From NCBI GenBank assembly GCA_009859145.1, contig VRVR01000004.1, positions 62,001 through 126,000 of the forward strand: a stretch of 64,000 nucleotides of DNA, written 5' to 3'. The notes under the pieces were generated by a model. It was not told the origin of the DNA. It saw nothing but the letters and a program-made list of their open reading frames with translations, and did no database searches. Positions 20,501 through 31,054 of this stretch are shown here, piece by piece. Source of the stretch: Andalucia godoyi (lineage: Eukaryota > Discoba > Jakobea > Jakobida > Andaluciidae). A program made the translations under genes and the position numbers. Each line of letters starts with the position of its first letter. The stretch's first letter is position 1.

Positions 20501-22168
20501 ACGATTTTGTTCGTCAATGACGATGTTGCGCTGCAGTGTATGGTGAAGAACGATCCGGTGGAGCAGCGGGAGATCATGGAGGAAAAGCTGGAGGCAGAGG
20601 CCGAGGTGTTGCGAATGAATGTATTTCAGCCAGCTGCAGACCGTCCGAAAACTGCATCATCTCCTTCCGTCGATACCCCTATTCTGCAACTGCAGTCGCT
20701 TCCGGAGGATTCTGCTTCGGCAGCGCTGTCGTCGTTATCCCCTACATCGTCGGCCGTCCTCGGTTCCAAGTTTGCAAGCGTTCTCTCTCCAGTTCGTCCC
20801 TCCACGTGCATTCGTCTGCAGGAGTTTCGCATGAAAATCCTGTCCTCGTGGGGGGATCCGTCCTACGTCGGTCTCACTCGACTAGTTTTTGTTGATCCAG
20901 ACGGCAGCACTATCCCTGTTGCAGAATCCAGTTGCACCAGTGTTCCTGAGGATATTAATGTGTTGTATGGGGGCGAGCAGATCGATCCCCGCGTAATGAG
21001 CAACATTTGTTTTCGGGCAACTTCGCCACAGACGTGCGACGAACACAACATGTGGCTTTGTCCTTTGCATTATGAAGGTGATACACCGGAGATCACGGTT
21101 CGTTTTCCATCGGCGGTTCTCTTGTCGGAAATCCGCATTTACAATTACAACAAGAATGCGGATGATGCTAGCCGTGGGGTGTGCGGTGCTAGAGTTTTGC
21201 TCTCGGTTCCGGCGGCAGACGTGGCTTCCAGTCTTTCCACCCTTCGATCATCCCCGTCGTTCTTTCAGGTTTGCGAAATGGATTGCAAGGCACTCGGAGC
21301 CCCGTCCGGCTGCTCGGGTATTTCCGCGCACATTGTCGTCCGCAAAGCACCGGGTCTTGCAGAATTTGACTATTCGCATGTGCTTATTACGAGTCGTGAG
21401 CACTGTCTTTTGCCCTATGCAAAGTCTCTGCAATCGTCGTACAATGCAAAGTGTAAGCCAGGGGTCGTGTACGAAGTTCGCGGCCCTTGTCCATTTTACC
21501 CGATCTCTTTTCCTTCGGGCTATTCTGTGTCTCTCCTTGTGCAAGGCAACTGGGGAGATGTGTTTTATACCGGCCTGCAGAAACTCTTTCTGTACGATGC
21601 ACAGGACAACTTGATTCCTGTAGACCCCGCCTGTGTGCGCATGTACATGAATGGTGTGTCTGGCAAAACGGACACCGATCCACGTACGCCAGACAAGCTG
21701 TTTACTCCCATCTGCGAACGGGACCGTCACGACCACTCCTTTTTGGTTCCATGGAATTCCCGAACTGGCCAACAAATTCCGCTTGTTCTTGTTTTCATGT
21801 TTCCCGTACCCATTCAGATTGGCCGAGTGGTGTTTGTTAACTACGCAAAGACCCCGTCCCGCGGAATGAAGGATGTCGAGATGTACGTGGACGGCAGGCT
21901 TGTTTGGAAGGGAGTGATCCCGAAGGATTCAGGCTCGGGGCCGTTAGTCGAGCGCTCCGTTTGCCTCAGCTCGGACCATGCTGTTCTCAGAAGGGAGAGA
22001 GCGCGGGAAAAGGTTCTTCGTGAAAAGGAGGGCGATTGCTGGGACGAAGAACAGCGGATTTGGCTTTGGGACTCTGGTAAGATGCTTCTGGAGGGCCCGG
22101 CCCATCATCACTTTTCCACGCCGCTCGGAGCCGAACGACCATTTACAAGCGCCCAATCCCTCGGCTGA
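17591..22168 (+). CDS. KATNIP: Katanin-interacting protein (KATNIP/KIAA0556)-like
   Basis: KATNIP is a basal-body and ciliary-base protein that binds katanin and stabilises microtubules. The 1525-residue protein starts at the ATG at 17591. After a Ser-rich stretch, residues about 105-150 carry the family's N-terminal motif (YIALLQERNRIMKRM, then EKGFNLYWHGAN). A long disordered middle follows, to about residue 840. The C-terminal third holds at least three DUF4457-type modules, each opening I/L-x-x-WGD/YGD-x-x-Y-x-x-L (near residues 850, 1080 and 1315) and later strands such as LSEIRIYNYNKN and IGRVVFVNYAKTPSRGMKDVEMYVDG. Single exon; the length is near the human protein. Confidence 0.88.
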   Translation: MQNRRKQWTKVPPDSSSDFLPRPASTASVSGTVMNAPSAPPPSSSSSSSSSSSFSQQFAQPVVLSDASASGNSSSNSSSTSSGTQSTGVPIPGGSPQPSAATKKNAEYIALLQERNRIMKRMQERAEKKDVNQKEKGFNLYWHGANKDDVANAKKVRSVSTGRGGTVMVIRKEKSWKKDGVVAIRTDDGFLERISNRHHADGDSSANSSVIVPDGEAGAGEDGIRAADGLQNTVVSPSNEYEEDFEQIEQVKSDNEGDEDPRNKDKSARRPSLRESLSDDEWSVARTERTFTMMVPGSPARSRVLRRPASSFARSPAHKTDSSQPSSTGLQKDFQLVHQQDREEFQPPKTAEKQSRPWSSLLRSERKRRVPAFLLDRGDHSTPERTKMREEKEDKTEEKVNMWEKDLSPRNMDDRVIVSEDANICPPVLPTSPVIAATALKVERHIHEEPSAVASSAAESCPLVGDQSSQPRDPAESSTTTKLLPSPMTPAITDTAAPAAIPAEAAKSALGTNLKTLHFSEEPKSSAPLTSRLPDNDLRKSVNFINALGSKFKNLNLEQRAQLLAYMEQLSSGGAASAEHVAEENRGTHPTQSGSSRSSQNADEEQVSGIKRSTAPKASVETTKSSSAGTERAETKAELWFAPPKLADADSTDSVPTMQTVTSSNMLGKGHKHPFVAHEEGRLFNPAKAQPVLDRKRSASTLLPGGGSGSSLSSRSSSVSRLSNHPDHSASVVSSAPSIKETVSDAVPPPLPLPLSLPVHDTSTSLIAEDDDILSQFVRRSRQYFSYYSSTDALPGPPVTSSVSADSDQSSVVLHDSVSESARSSIAATASMTCKFTSIPLKPSGSVLRFEILSTYGDPLYCSLNGIDAFDADGLFLDLGKLGSPSMITDAAAFDGMVFSSDVRHLLILNWKERATIEYRFKRRTSIGAIRIWNADWFKSGSPKGVENLRIALDDAVIFEGEVCQCGGPETILFVNDDVALQCMVKNDPVEQREIMEEKLEAEAEVLRMNVFQPAADRPKTASSPSVDTPILQLQSLPEDSASAALSSLSPTSSAVLGSKFASVLSPVRPSTCIRLQEFRMKILSSWGDPSYVGLTRLVFVDPDGSTIPVAESSCTSVPEDINVLYGGEQIDPRVMSNICFRATSPQTCDEHNMWLCPLHYEGDTPEITVRFPSAVLLSEIRIYNYNKNADDASRGVCGARVLLSVPAADVASSLSTLRSSPSFFQVCEMDCKALGAPSGCSGISAHIVVRKAPGLAEFDYSHVLITSREHCLLPYAKSLQSSYNAKCKPGVVYEVRGPCPFYPISFPSGYSVSLLVQGNWGDVFYTGLQKLFLYDAQDNLIPVDPACVRMYMNGVSGKTDTDPRTPDKLFTPICERDRHDHSFLVPWNSRTGQQIPLVLVFMFPVPIQIGRVVFVNYAKTPSRGMKDVEMYVDGRLVWKGVIPKDSGSGPLVERSVCLSSDHAVLRRERAREKVLREKEGDCWDEEQRIWLWDSGKMLLEGPAHHHFSTPLGAERPFTSAQSLG

Positions 22169-22731
22169 CCGTTTGGCGATTCATCGGGTTTTAGGCTCCA
22201 TGTTCTTCAATTTTTCCAATGTAAGTAGAATCGTTTTGTTTATTAATGTACACTGTTCATCCGCTCGCCAAAACATGAATCATTATTGATCATCGGGCTA
22301 AGCTGTCACCGGAGACAGATCCAAGCCACGTGTCGGTTCTCGGCATCTTCGGGCATGGCCGGTTTGAGTTTATTGGGGAGATCTCTCTTTGGAGCCATGA
22401 GATGTTTTGTCTTTGTCTTTGGTGAATGGTGCTGCTTGAGGGCTCGATTACGTAAAACAACAAACAGAAAAAATAACAGAAAGAAGGAAACGTGAAGAAT
22501 GAATTCTAGGCTTGACGACGGTAAGAAAGTCGTTATCTGCCTCATTTTCCCAACGAAAGCGTCAACCCGCTGTAGTGTGTCCATTTTTCCCTTAAGCCAA
22601 AACCTCTCGAGTGTGGTTTCCTTTATATGCTTCGCTTCTTTGCTGCTGCGTTTTGTGTATTTTCCATTGTTTGTCGGGTTTCCGTTTTCCATAGAGGACA
22701 GTTTGTGTTTGTGTTTTGACGGAAAACTGAG
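22169..22731. other. Intergenic region upstream of the NDUFB10-like gene
   Basis: This 563-nt spacer holds no convincing frame. It includes AATGTACACT near 22248, which resembles the Fanzor terminus only over a few bases. Confidence 0.4.
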
Positions 22732-23007
22732 ATGACGACGTACCGAAGTGAAGAGAGCATCCGAGCGATGTTCGCAGCGGTTCCTGAGTGCCGTCGAGGC
22801 TCGTGCGACGACCCGGCCGCACAGACCGAAGCCACAGAAGGCCGAATGAAGGCTGCATTTGTTGAGATGGAGCGCAGAAAGGCAATGAAGGAGGCTATTG
22901 CTGCGTGCTATGAAACACACGGCGTAAACCACCGCGAGAAGTGCGCGGATCTCGTCAGGATGTACGTTGACAGAATCTGGAAACCTGCAACAACCAACAA
23001 TGCTTAG
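22732..23007 (+). CDS. NDUFB10/PDSW-like mitochondrial complex I subunit
   Basis: This 91-residue protein begins at the ATG at 22732. The C-terminal half matches plant-type NDUFB10: a helix rich in E/R/K, then ACYETHGVNHREKCADLVRM-YVDRI. Arabidopsis has WCYRVEGVNHYQKCRHLVQQ at the same place. The Cys pair there is spaced C-x11-C, and a second pair (CRRGSC) lies near residue 20, fitting the disulfide-bearing intermembrane-space face of complex I. There is no cleavable presequence, as usual for this subunit. It is shorter than animal PDSW. The identification rests mainly on the GVNH-x-x-KC motif. Confidence 0.75.
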   Translation: MTTYRSEESIRAMFAAVPECRRGSCDDPAAQTEATEGRMKAAFVEMERRKAMKEAIAACYETHGVNHREKCADLVRMYVDRIWKPATTNNA

Positions 23008-23713
<706 letters not shown>

Positions 23714-26174
23714 CTAGAATGCAGAGTCTGCATCTTCTGGCTCATCATTTCCATTTTCAGCATCTCCGGATCCCTGCACGTGGTTCTCTTGCGAAACATC
23801 GGAACCAGCAATCTTGTCTTTCTTGAGCTGCACCTTCAGGCGCTTGTTCGCAACTGAAAACCCAGACATCGCTGCAATGGCTGCCTGAGCGGCCGGCGCC
23901 GCGTCGTACGACACAAAGCCAAATCCTTTTGAAAGTCCAGATTGCTTGTCCACAAAGACTTTTGCAGAAAGCACGTGGCCGTAAGGTGCAAAAAGGGCGC
24001 CAATTTCTGTATCTGTAAATGCGGGAGGAATGTGATAGATGAACAAGTTCGCCCCCGGTGGTCCTTCAATCTGTGGGGTACTTGTTTGGCCTTGTCCTTG
24101 TCCTCCTTGTCCTCCTTGGCCTTGTCCTTGGCCTTGTCCTTGGCTTTGTCCTTGGCCTTGTCCTTGACCTTGTCCCTGGTTGTGCCCATGCCCATGCCCA
24201 TGCCCGCGTCCGCCGTGACTGCGTCCGCCGTGCACATGTCCAGAGTGGCCATGTCCGGCAGGAGCGCCAGTTGATCCAGAAGAAACGGAACCGACCGAGC
24301 TGGAACTGTGGTGATGCGGATGTCCATGATGTCCGTGCGGGCGTCCCATTCCGTGGGCATGCGGATGCAATGGTGGCGGCATTGCCATTCCGCCCATCGA
24401 TGGATACATGTAAACAGGAGGCATTCCCACACCAGCACCCATACCATCAATATTCCCACCTGGAATAGATCCATTTGCTGTTCCCCCTGCGCTGCCCATT
24501 GTCCCCATCCCCGCAACAGGACCGTTTGACGCATCTCCAGAAAGCACATTTGGTACAAAATGCGGTTGCATCGGTACCATCATTGGATGGTGCGGATGTT
24601 GCATGGGATGTTGCATGCCGTGGTGGTGGAGAGGCCGGTGCATGAACGGCGGAGTCATTGAATGTACTGCTCCATCCATAGCGACGCCTTCTGCAGTGTT
24701 TGCGGATGCACCTGGTACCGCGGGTCCGGATGCCAAAGACGCTCCACCACCTCCAGATGTTGCAGCAGAAGTAGTCGTAACAGCAGCAGCAGCAGCAGCA
24801 GTAGAAGTGGAAGAAGAAGAAGAAGACAACGACGATGCAGGGGACGAAGAAGAAGGATTGCCAGGGTAGTTAGCAGGAATCTGTGAACCTCCAGCATACG
24901 AAACCATGTGATGCATATTCATTCCCATCTGCATGTGTGTCGGTACCATCGTATGGTGTAAATGGTGCATGGTGGGATGTGGATGATGCATCAGAGGATG
25001 CCCGTGCATTCCTGGAGCCATGCCATTTGGATTGCCGATGTTTGTCATCCCGCTCGCCCCCGCTGGGGCACCAGGGCCCAAAGGCGGTGCGCCGTTTGCA
25101 CTGGCATTGTTAAACGGATGGTGCGGAAGCGGGTGCGGAAGCGGAAGCGGGAGCGGATGCGATCCAAGTCCGACCATTTGGGGACCCATGCCGTGGGAGA
25201 GTGCCATTAGATGATGAGGATGGTGGACTCCCAGATGATGAGGATGGTGCATTCCGCCATGATGGGGATGGCGATGACCACCACCATGTGGATGATGGAT
25301 CCCAGGGTGATGGTGACCGTGGTGAACAAAGGGGTGTCGGGCATGCGGACTTTGTATCCAGCGAACCACAAGAGTCTCGCCGCTTTCTACTTGAAGTCCA
25401 TCTAGCGCGTTTGCGATATGCCGGGCATCAACTCTGGATGTGCAGCGGACATATGCAGCACCCTTTGAACGTCCATCTGCAAGCCGAATCACGGCAACTT
25501 CTCGCAGCACGGATACTCCCGCAGCGGACGCAACCATGGCCGAAACATCCGATTCGGACCACAACACCGGAATGCGCTCTATGACAAGCTTCGGCTCGAG
25601 ACGCTCAAGTTCGCCATCTGCATACTTCACTTGAACAGGATGTGACGCACCAGGAAGTACACGAGAATTGTTCAGACGAGCAACAATCATGTCACCATCC
25701 GCTCGATGAACAAAGGTAACGAATGCACATCCACGAGAAACAGCAGTGCGACGGTCGCGCAGAACAGCCACTTCTGCTACTCGATTTGTCGGAGAAGAAG
25801 GTGCCGAACCAGATCCAGCCACAGACCCAGACGATCCACCTGCAGGAGACGACACATTTGTTGAAGTAGAACTGGGGTTTGAAACAGATCCATTTGCATC
25901 ACCATCACTACAACGACGAAGAACACGAGAGAAAAACCAAACAAGGATCACAATGAGAAAAACAAATCCAACCAAACAACACAGGCACGCAGCAGCACAA
26001 TAAGAAACAACAGCAAAAGACGCAAAACAAAACATACTTCATATTGAGAGACTCCACGACCATTTCGTATACAAATGACTCGTCTGCATCCCGAGGAAGC
26101 TGGCCAAGGAAAAGTTTGACAGAATCCGAGTCCTCAGACATGACCATTGATTCCGCAGCGTCGACGCTCATCAT
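23714..26174 (-). CDS. CELF/Bruno-like RNA-binding protein with three RRMs
   Basis: Exon 1 is 26174-26038 and exon 2 is 25907-23714; the 130-nt intron (GTATGT to TTGTAG) is phase 2. The 776-residue protein has RRM1 opening with [17 protein letters not shown]2 ([15 protein letters not shown] to LVVRWIQ) and a C-terminal RRM3 ([25 protein letters not shown]). This is the CELF plan: two RRMs, a long divergent linker, then RRM3. CELF proteins control splicing, translation or decay by binding UG-rich RNA. The linker is extreme: His/Pro/Gly-rich with many HPHH runs, then a GQGQ repeat from a CCTTGT unit near 24090-24175. A Ser/Gly-rich insert splits RRM1 just at the intron. Confidence 0.9.
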
Positions 26175-26342
26175 TTCTTTCTTTTCTTTCCTTGTGTTTC
26201 GGTCTTTATATCTTTCTGTTTCAGCTGGATGCACAGGACAAACAAGACAATTCCAAAAACAAAAAATTCCAAACGAATCAACAGAAACAGAAATAGAAAC
26301 AAGAAGACTGCCGTACACTCCCCAAAAACAATACACCAACAA

Positions 26343-26432
<90 letters not shown>

Positions 26433-27415
26433 GAGAAGAAGAAAAAGAAGAAAAAGAAAAAGAAAAAGAAAAAAGAAAAAGAAAAAGGAGAAAACCTAAC
26501 AACAAACACGAAACGGATGAATCGACAGGCTACAAACGAGACTTGACGAAGAAGAGCAACCGAGAGTTAAGATAAGATACAGCAAATCACGACAATCAAA
26601 TTTTCCAGCTGTTAAAGAAGAGGGAATGACAGGCGCGATTACGCAGAGGATGAAAGGACGAAGGAAGAAAGAAGGGAAAGACAAGAGGAGAAGAAAAGCA
26701 AAGAATCAAGGAAGCAAAGAGAGGAGAGAAAGACGACGACGACGAATAGGAAAACAAAACAAAACAAAACCAAAAAAAAACAATTAAATAATCACAATTG
26801 GTGGAAGGTCGTGATGTGGGTGCCTCGATTTGCAAAGCGAATTTCGTCAAGTTGCCAAATAGGAAGAGGGGCACTCGAGTGACAAGGGGAATCTTCAATA
26901 GGCTTGTGGAAAGAGAGAAAAAAAAAAGGTCCGAGGCGGTGACGGCGGAGTGAGCCCTGCGCGAGATTCCCTGATTCGAAGCAGGTTGATGGCGATGACA
27001 TTTGACAAAGATTGGAGAGGAGACGTGTTCCGATCAGTGTCCTACGACGGGTTCAGCATAAAGATCAGCTTATTGGAGATGTTGATCCGCCTGGGCTTTA
27101 TTTTGCATGTGTGACGTATTGCTTCATGTCTTTGCAGATGGATTCCCGATGTATATGACTGTCTCGCCTGCGACGCTGGGCCGCGGCGAAGCGGATCAAA
27201 GACGTCCGAACCAGATCGCACTGCATGCGCAACATTGCGGACATCGAAAAAAAAAACGGCTATTGGGCAACCCCGCCCCACCTCAATCCGCACGAGCATT
27301 TTGCAAATCCGCTGCTCTGCACTCACTCGATCACTGAGAAAAACTTAACGATACAGGAATCGCCAGTGCTGAGGTGCGAATATAAAAACCATCAAATCTT
27401 TCTTGTGAAAAACAT
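26175..27415. other. Long intergenic region with purine tracts
   Basis: This spacer of about 1.24 kb lies between the CELF-like start and the NSUN5 stop. It holds the GA microsatellite (26347-26427), an AAG-rich tail to about 26495, and GC-richer sequence at 26930-27340 with short frames. One starts at the ATG at 26989 (41 codons, MAMTFDKDWRGDVFRS) and is followed by a TTTGCAG acceptor-like site at 27137. I could not build a convincing gene from it. Confidence 0.4.
26347..26427. repeat. (GA)n microsatellite
   Basis: About 80 nt of pure GA followed by about 70 nt of A/G-rich sequence, upstream of the CELF-like gene; its coding strand reads CT here. Confidence 0.95.
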
Positions 27416-28678
27416 TTAGGTCCGAACAAACTTGGCAACAAAGAAGCCGTGGCATCCATCTTGGTTTGGGTCGCAGCGGGCAACCAATTTGGACTGTTCT
27501 GGGGAAAGCGACTCGATTTCGATTCCGCGGCGATGCCAGCTCGGAAGAGCAGCGGCAAGCGACCACTCTGGGTTGTCGCAAAGGACCCGGGATACCACAT
27601 CTTCGTTTTCTTGTCTATGAATCGAGCATGTGGAATACACAACGCGGTCCATCCGCGGAAACCTCATCGCTTGGCACACGACAGAGTACTGAAAGTCGGC
27701 AAGTTGTTGCAGCCTTTCCATGTTCTTCTTCGCCGAATTTGCATCTTCCCCCACGGCCTTCTCGATTCCAACACGCTGCACCATCCCACTTCCCGAACAA
27801 CTCGGATCGCACAGCGCAGCCGTGGCGTTCTTCAGTACTGGATCCGATGCGAGATCATCTGCAGTCAATGCCAAGAAATCTGCCTGCCGAACTTGGACCA
27901 CCATTTCTGCGCGACACCGAGCAACGTTCTGTTTGAGCGTTGCCGCTCTTCTTGGGTCCCTGTCAAACGCAACCACTGTTCCCAGATGCTTCATGAAAGA
28001 TGCAAGCTGCGTGGTTTTGTTGCCTGGCGCAGCACATGCATCCAGAATCGTCTCCCCTGGCTGTGGATCCAATGCCACAACAGGCAAGCAGCTTGCCTTG
28101 TCCTGCAGCGTGATATCACCAGATTTAAGAAACCTGTGCTGCACAAGCTTCGACGCAAATGATCCTGGCACAGAAAGCAGACCTGGAACCAAATCATCAA
28201 ATCCAACTGGGAATATCTCATCGACGGTGCTCAATTCACGAGCAATTTCATCCACGCGGTCCAGATCTCGCACGCGAAACCACCGCTGCTGTTCAAAGGA
28301 TTTCGTCTGTTTTGCCTGCAGCGTTTCCGAGACCTTTTCCACGCGTTCTGGCCCATTCACGCCCTCGAATGCATCTTTGAAATGCTGAGACCGCTTCAGG
28401 AACGCTGCGCATTGACCGTTTCGTCGCCGGAGCCCATCTTTCGAAATCAACAATTCATGCAACAGCACATACTGAAGACCAACATCCATGGAAAACTCAG
28501 ACTTTGCAGCCGCAAACACTTCTTTCAGCACCGACAGATGCGCCAGGATCGAAGAAACAAGCTTCAGCGTCGCCGGTTTGTGCTTGATCTCATCAGCATA
28601 GCACATGGATCTGGCATTTCTGTGTGGATTCCTCAGCAGTCCCGCAACAATCTTTGCAGACTGGTAGTACAACTCCAT
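27416..28678 (-). CDS. NSUN5: NSUN5/Rcm1-type rRNA cytosine-C5 methyltransferase
   Basis: This family makes m5C in domain IV of large-subunit rRNA, in the nucleolus. The 420-residue protein has an N-terminal helical region (MELYYQSAKIVAGLL), then the SAM-binding site DACAAPGNKT (about 213-222), motif IV DPSCSGSG with the release Cys294, and motif VI STCSIHRQENE with the catalytic Cys351. The VPGLLSVP segment before the Rossmann fold is typical of NSUN5. The start is the ATG at 28678; the frame beyond it has only GTG. It is divergent from UTP18, another ribosome-biogenesis gene, 318 nt away. Confidence 0.93.
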   Translation of the reverse strand: MELYYQSAKIVAGLLRNPHRNARSMCYADEIKHKPATLKLVSSILAHLSVLKEVFAAAKSEFSMDVGLQYVLLHELLISKDGLRRRNGQCAAFLKRSQHFKDAFEGVNGPERVEKVSETLQAKQTKSFEQQRWFRVRDLDRVDEIARELSTVDEIFPVGFDDLVPGLLSVPGSFASKLVQHRFLKSGDITLQDKASCLPVVALDPQPGETILDACAAPGNKTTQLASFMKHLGTVVAFDRDPRRAATLKQNVARCRAEMVVQVRQADFLALTADDLASDPVLKNATAALCDPSCSGSGMVQRVGIEKAVGEDANSAKKNMERLQQLADFQYSVVCQAMRFPRMDRVVYSTCSIHRQENEDVVSRVLCDNPEWSLAAALPSWHRRGIEIESLSPEQSKLVARCDPNQDGCHGFFVAKFVRT

Positions 28679-28996
28679 GTTTCTCTCCACCGCCCAAATA
28701 CCTGGATCAATAACACTCTCTTCTCCTCTCTCTTCCTCTCATAAGCACCAAGCACCAAGCACCAAGCACCAAGCGCACCACTGGAAAAATTCCCGGTGGG
28801 ATGCGTATTGTCAAACAATTAAAAATAAGAAAGAAAGGATCACCGCGAAAGAGTCTAGCATCAAATGCAGCATCAATCATTCGCGGATAATCTCTCGTTC
28901 CCCTTCAACTGGTGTTGCTCTTCTGCTGCTTGTTTTCCTTCTTTCATGCTGCACAATCAAAGCAGAAGCGTAGAAATCAAGCAACAAGAAGAAGGT
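28679..28996. promoter_or_regulatory. Divergent promoter region (NSUN5 / UTP18)
   Basis: This 318-nt spacer includes a short direct repeat of AGCACCA (four units at about 28744-28772). The UTP18 frame is open through most of it, with an ATG at 28865 that could serve as an alternative start. Confidence 0.4.
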
Positions 28997-30400
28997 ATGG
29001 ACCGAAAGCGACAAGTATCCGAGACAGTTCTTGAAAAGGCGCTGTTCTATTCGTCGGCGGCGAATCCGTTTGGTGCAGAGGAGTCGGATGCTGAGCAAGA
29101 GGGATCAGCGGTGCCGGAAAGCCGCGACGAGTCTGCGGCTGCATCGAGGGTATCAAAGCCTGCGTGGAACGACGAGGACGATGCAGATTTGGAAGTCGAC
29201 CTTGTTTCGTCGAACAGAACGGGAAAGCTGAGGAAATCACGGCAAGAACAGAATATTTCGGGCTCAGATTTCGAGGCTCGGCTGAAGAATTTGCACGCGA
29301 CACTTCATTCGTCGAAACAGTCGTCGACAAAATGGGCGTCTCTGGATGCTGCAGAGTCTGGAAATCATCCGTCAGAACTAAAAAGAGTGGTCATGCATGC
29401 GGGAAACTTGACACGAAGGGACCCCTCGGTTCTGCCGCAAAAGGTGATCTCGATTCAAAGGGGGAAGGAATGCTCCAGGATAGAGTCGACTGTCCGAGCA
29501 CTCGAGTTCCATCCAACAATCGCAAATATGCTTGCGTATGGCGGGATGGATGCAAAGCTAAAAATAGTGTCGGTGGATGGAGCCAAGAATCACCTGCTTT
29601 CCGAGATTCCGCTTCCCAAGCTGCCCATCACTTGTGCCCGGTTCACGTCGGATACGCAAATTGTGATGGGGGGATACCGACCATTTTTCTACACATATGA
29701 CTTGAACAAGCAGGTGCTGAACCGTGTGCTCGGTATCGTCGGAAAGAGCGAAAAGTCGTTTGACAAGTTTGTCGTTTCGCAGCATGATGACCGCATGGCG
29801 TTCGTCTCAAGCACAGGATCCATCATGATGGTCAGCAAAAAGACGCATTTCCAAACGGGGGAGTTGCGCGCATCGGGCAAGACCATGGATATGGCGTTTT
29901 CCTCAGATGGCACGCAGATGGTATCGGCGCAGTCGGACGGCCAAGTCTACATTTGGGACATGCGATCCAGTCGGTGTCTCGCACGGTTTCACGATGACGG
30001 CTGCATGAAGGCCACCTCGATTGCGCTTTCAGAAGACTCTAAACATTTGGCCGTTGGATCCAACTCGGGAGTCGTGAATCTGTACGCTCGTTCATCCGAG
30101 GATGCTTCCTCATGGGCGCTGCAAAAGTCCATTCTGAATCTCACGACGACCGTCGACGGCCTCGTCTTTCACCCGTCTTCCGAGCTCTTGATGACATACT
30201 CAAAGTCAAAGAAGGATGCCGCAAGACTCGTGCACGTATCCTCTGGATCAGTCTTTGCAAACTTTCCAGACCCACACAAGCATCCCCTCAAGCACGTTTA
30301 CTCGGCAGCATTCAGCAGACAGATGGGTGGCTGGATGATGGTCGGTAACGATGCAGGCGTCGTCCAATCGTACAGATTGCAACATTACGCAAGATCATAA
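28997..30400 (+). CDS. UTP18: U3 snoRNP protein UTP18 (WD40)
   Basis: UTP18 is part of the UTP-B complex of the small-subunit processome. The 467-residue protein begins MDRKRQVSETVLEKALFYS at the ATG at 28997, followed by an acidic region with WNDEDDADLEVDL, the AIM-like element that in yeast recruits the Mtr4 helicase. WD40 repeats follow from about residue 160: ALEFHPTIANMLAYGGMD, the diagnostic GGYRPFFYTYDL, then YIWDMRSSRC and LAVGSNSGVVNLY. Single exon. The end lies in an ordinary 3' spacer before relic D. Confidence 0.92.
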   Translation: MDRKRQVSETVLEKALFYSSAANPFGAEESDAEQEGSAVPESRDESAAASRVSKPAWNDEDDADLEVDLVSSNRTGKLRKSRQEQNISGSDFEARLKNLHATLHSSKQSSTKWASLDAAESGNHPSELKRVVMHAGNLTRRDPSVLPQKVISIQRGKECSRIESTVRALEFHPTIANMLAYGGMDAKLKIVSVDGAKNHLLSEIPLPKLPITCARFTSDTQIVMGGYRPFFYTYDLNKQVLNRVLGIVGKSEKSFDKFVVSQHDDRMAFVSSTGSIMMVSKKTHFQTGELRASGKTMDMAFSSDGTQMVSAQSDGQVYIWDMRSSRCLARFHDDGCMKATSIALSEDSKHLAVGSNSGVVNLYARSSEDASSWALQKSILNLTTTVDGLVFHPSSELLMTYSKSKKDAARLVHVSSGSVFANFPDPHKHPLKHVYSAAFSRQMGGWMMVGNDAGVVQSYRLQHYARS

Positions 30401-30669
30401 TTAAATTAAAAAAACACGCTTTGATACACACCATCCTACACATCGCAGTGTCAGACACAACACAATGAAGCATAGTGCCGTCGCTGGTTAACACGACATT
30501 GTCATGCATACGGAAGGAAGCATCCATAAACAGACACACGGTCAATACTGGCCGACACCAGCACGTTTGTTTCACAGGCATTCGTGCTTACGCGTAGCCA
30601 TCTATTCTATCATTCGTAAGTTTGGTTTTTTGGTTTCACTTTTTTAATTCAAATATGGGCATGTGTGCG
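30401..30669. other. 3' spacer after UTP18
   Basis: About 270 nt with no gene seen. Part of it may belong to the left end of relic D, whose boundary is not defined. Confidence 0.4.
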
Positions 30670-31054
30670 CTGGGATGACGCATTCGCCTACGCCTACGCC
30701 TACGCCGCTCGATACAGGGCCTCCTAGGTCCCGCAGACCTACTAAGAGACCGCGTGTCACTACGCCTGCCGCCTCTTCCTCTCGTATCTCCAGGTGCATC
30801 AATCGCTGCAACTGAGGACACGAAAGCGCCTGCTGCTAGGGCCGTCAGACTCAAAATGCACCCTTCTCAGGAACAACGCGTCACGCCGAGAACGTGGCTC
30901 ACCGATTGATCGAGATTGGGAACGGAGCGCGGAACATCTATCTGAAGAGCGCCGTGAGGCGTGTTGGGGGCCGATCCCCTTCCAGGCAACGGGATGCAAG
31001 ATTGAATATGCATACCTACGAATAGATATGCATGTTCAGTGTATAATGTAGGCG
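30670..31054 (+). mobile_element. Fanzor/TnpB-derived element relic D (keeps N- and C-termini)
   Basis: This is the most informative copy. From the ATG at 30676 it codes a disordered Pro/Thr-rich head with a nuclear-localisation-like RSRRPTKRPRV. A frameshift near 30765 leads to EDTKAPAARAVRLKMHPSQE-QRV, which resembles the first helix of TnpB/Fanzor (RAV-K-x-L-x-P-x-x-EQ). The body of the protein is then missing, and the sequence jumps to IDRDW, a one-base insertion, NGARNIYLKSAVRRVGG and a TAG at 31023. The family terminus AGTGTATAATGTAGGCG follows at 31038-31054. Confidence 0.75.
30676..31025 (+). pseudogene. Internally deleted, frameshifted Fanzor gene
   Basis: It contains the N-terminal head and the last roughly 30 codons, with two frameshifts (near 30765 and at about 30916, inside the DRDWN motif). 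The deletion removes the wedge, REC and most RuvC regions. The basic cluster RRPTKRPRV suggests nuclear import, which distinguishes Fanzor from bacterial TnpB. It is clearly non-functional. Confidence 0.7.

Noticed and set aside
22240-22310. Possible sixth copy of the Fanzor terminus (AATGTACACT then CATTATTGATCATC)
   Set aside because: Only about 9 bases match the terminus, the CGCCTACA part is absent, and no tail coding sequence is nearby.
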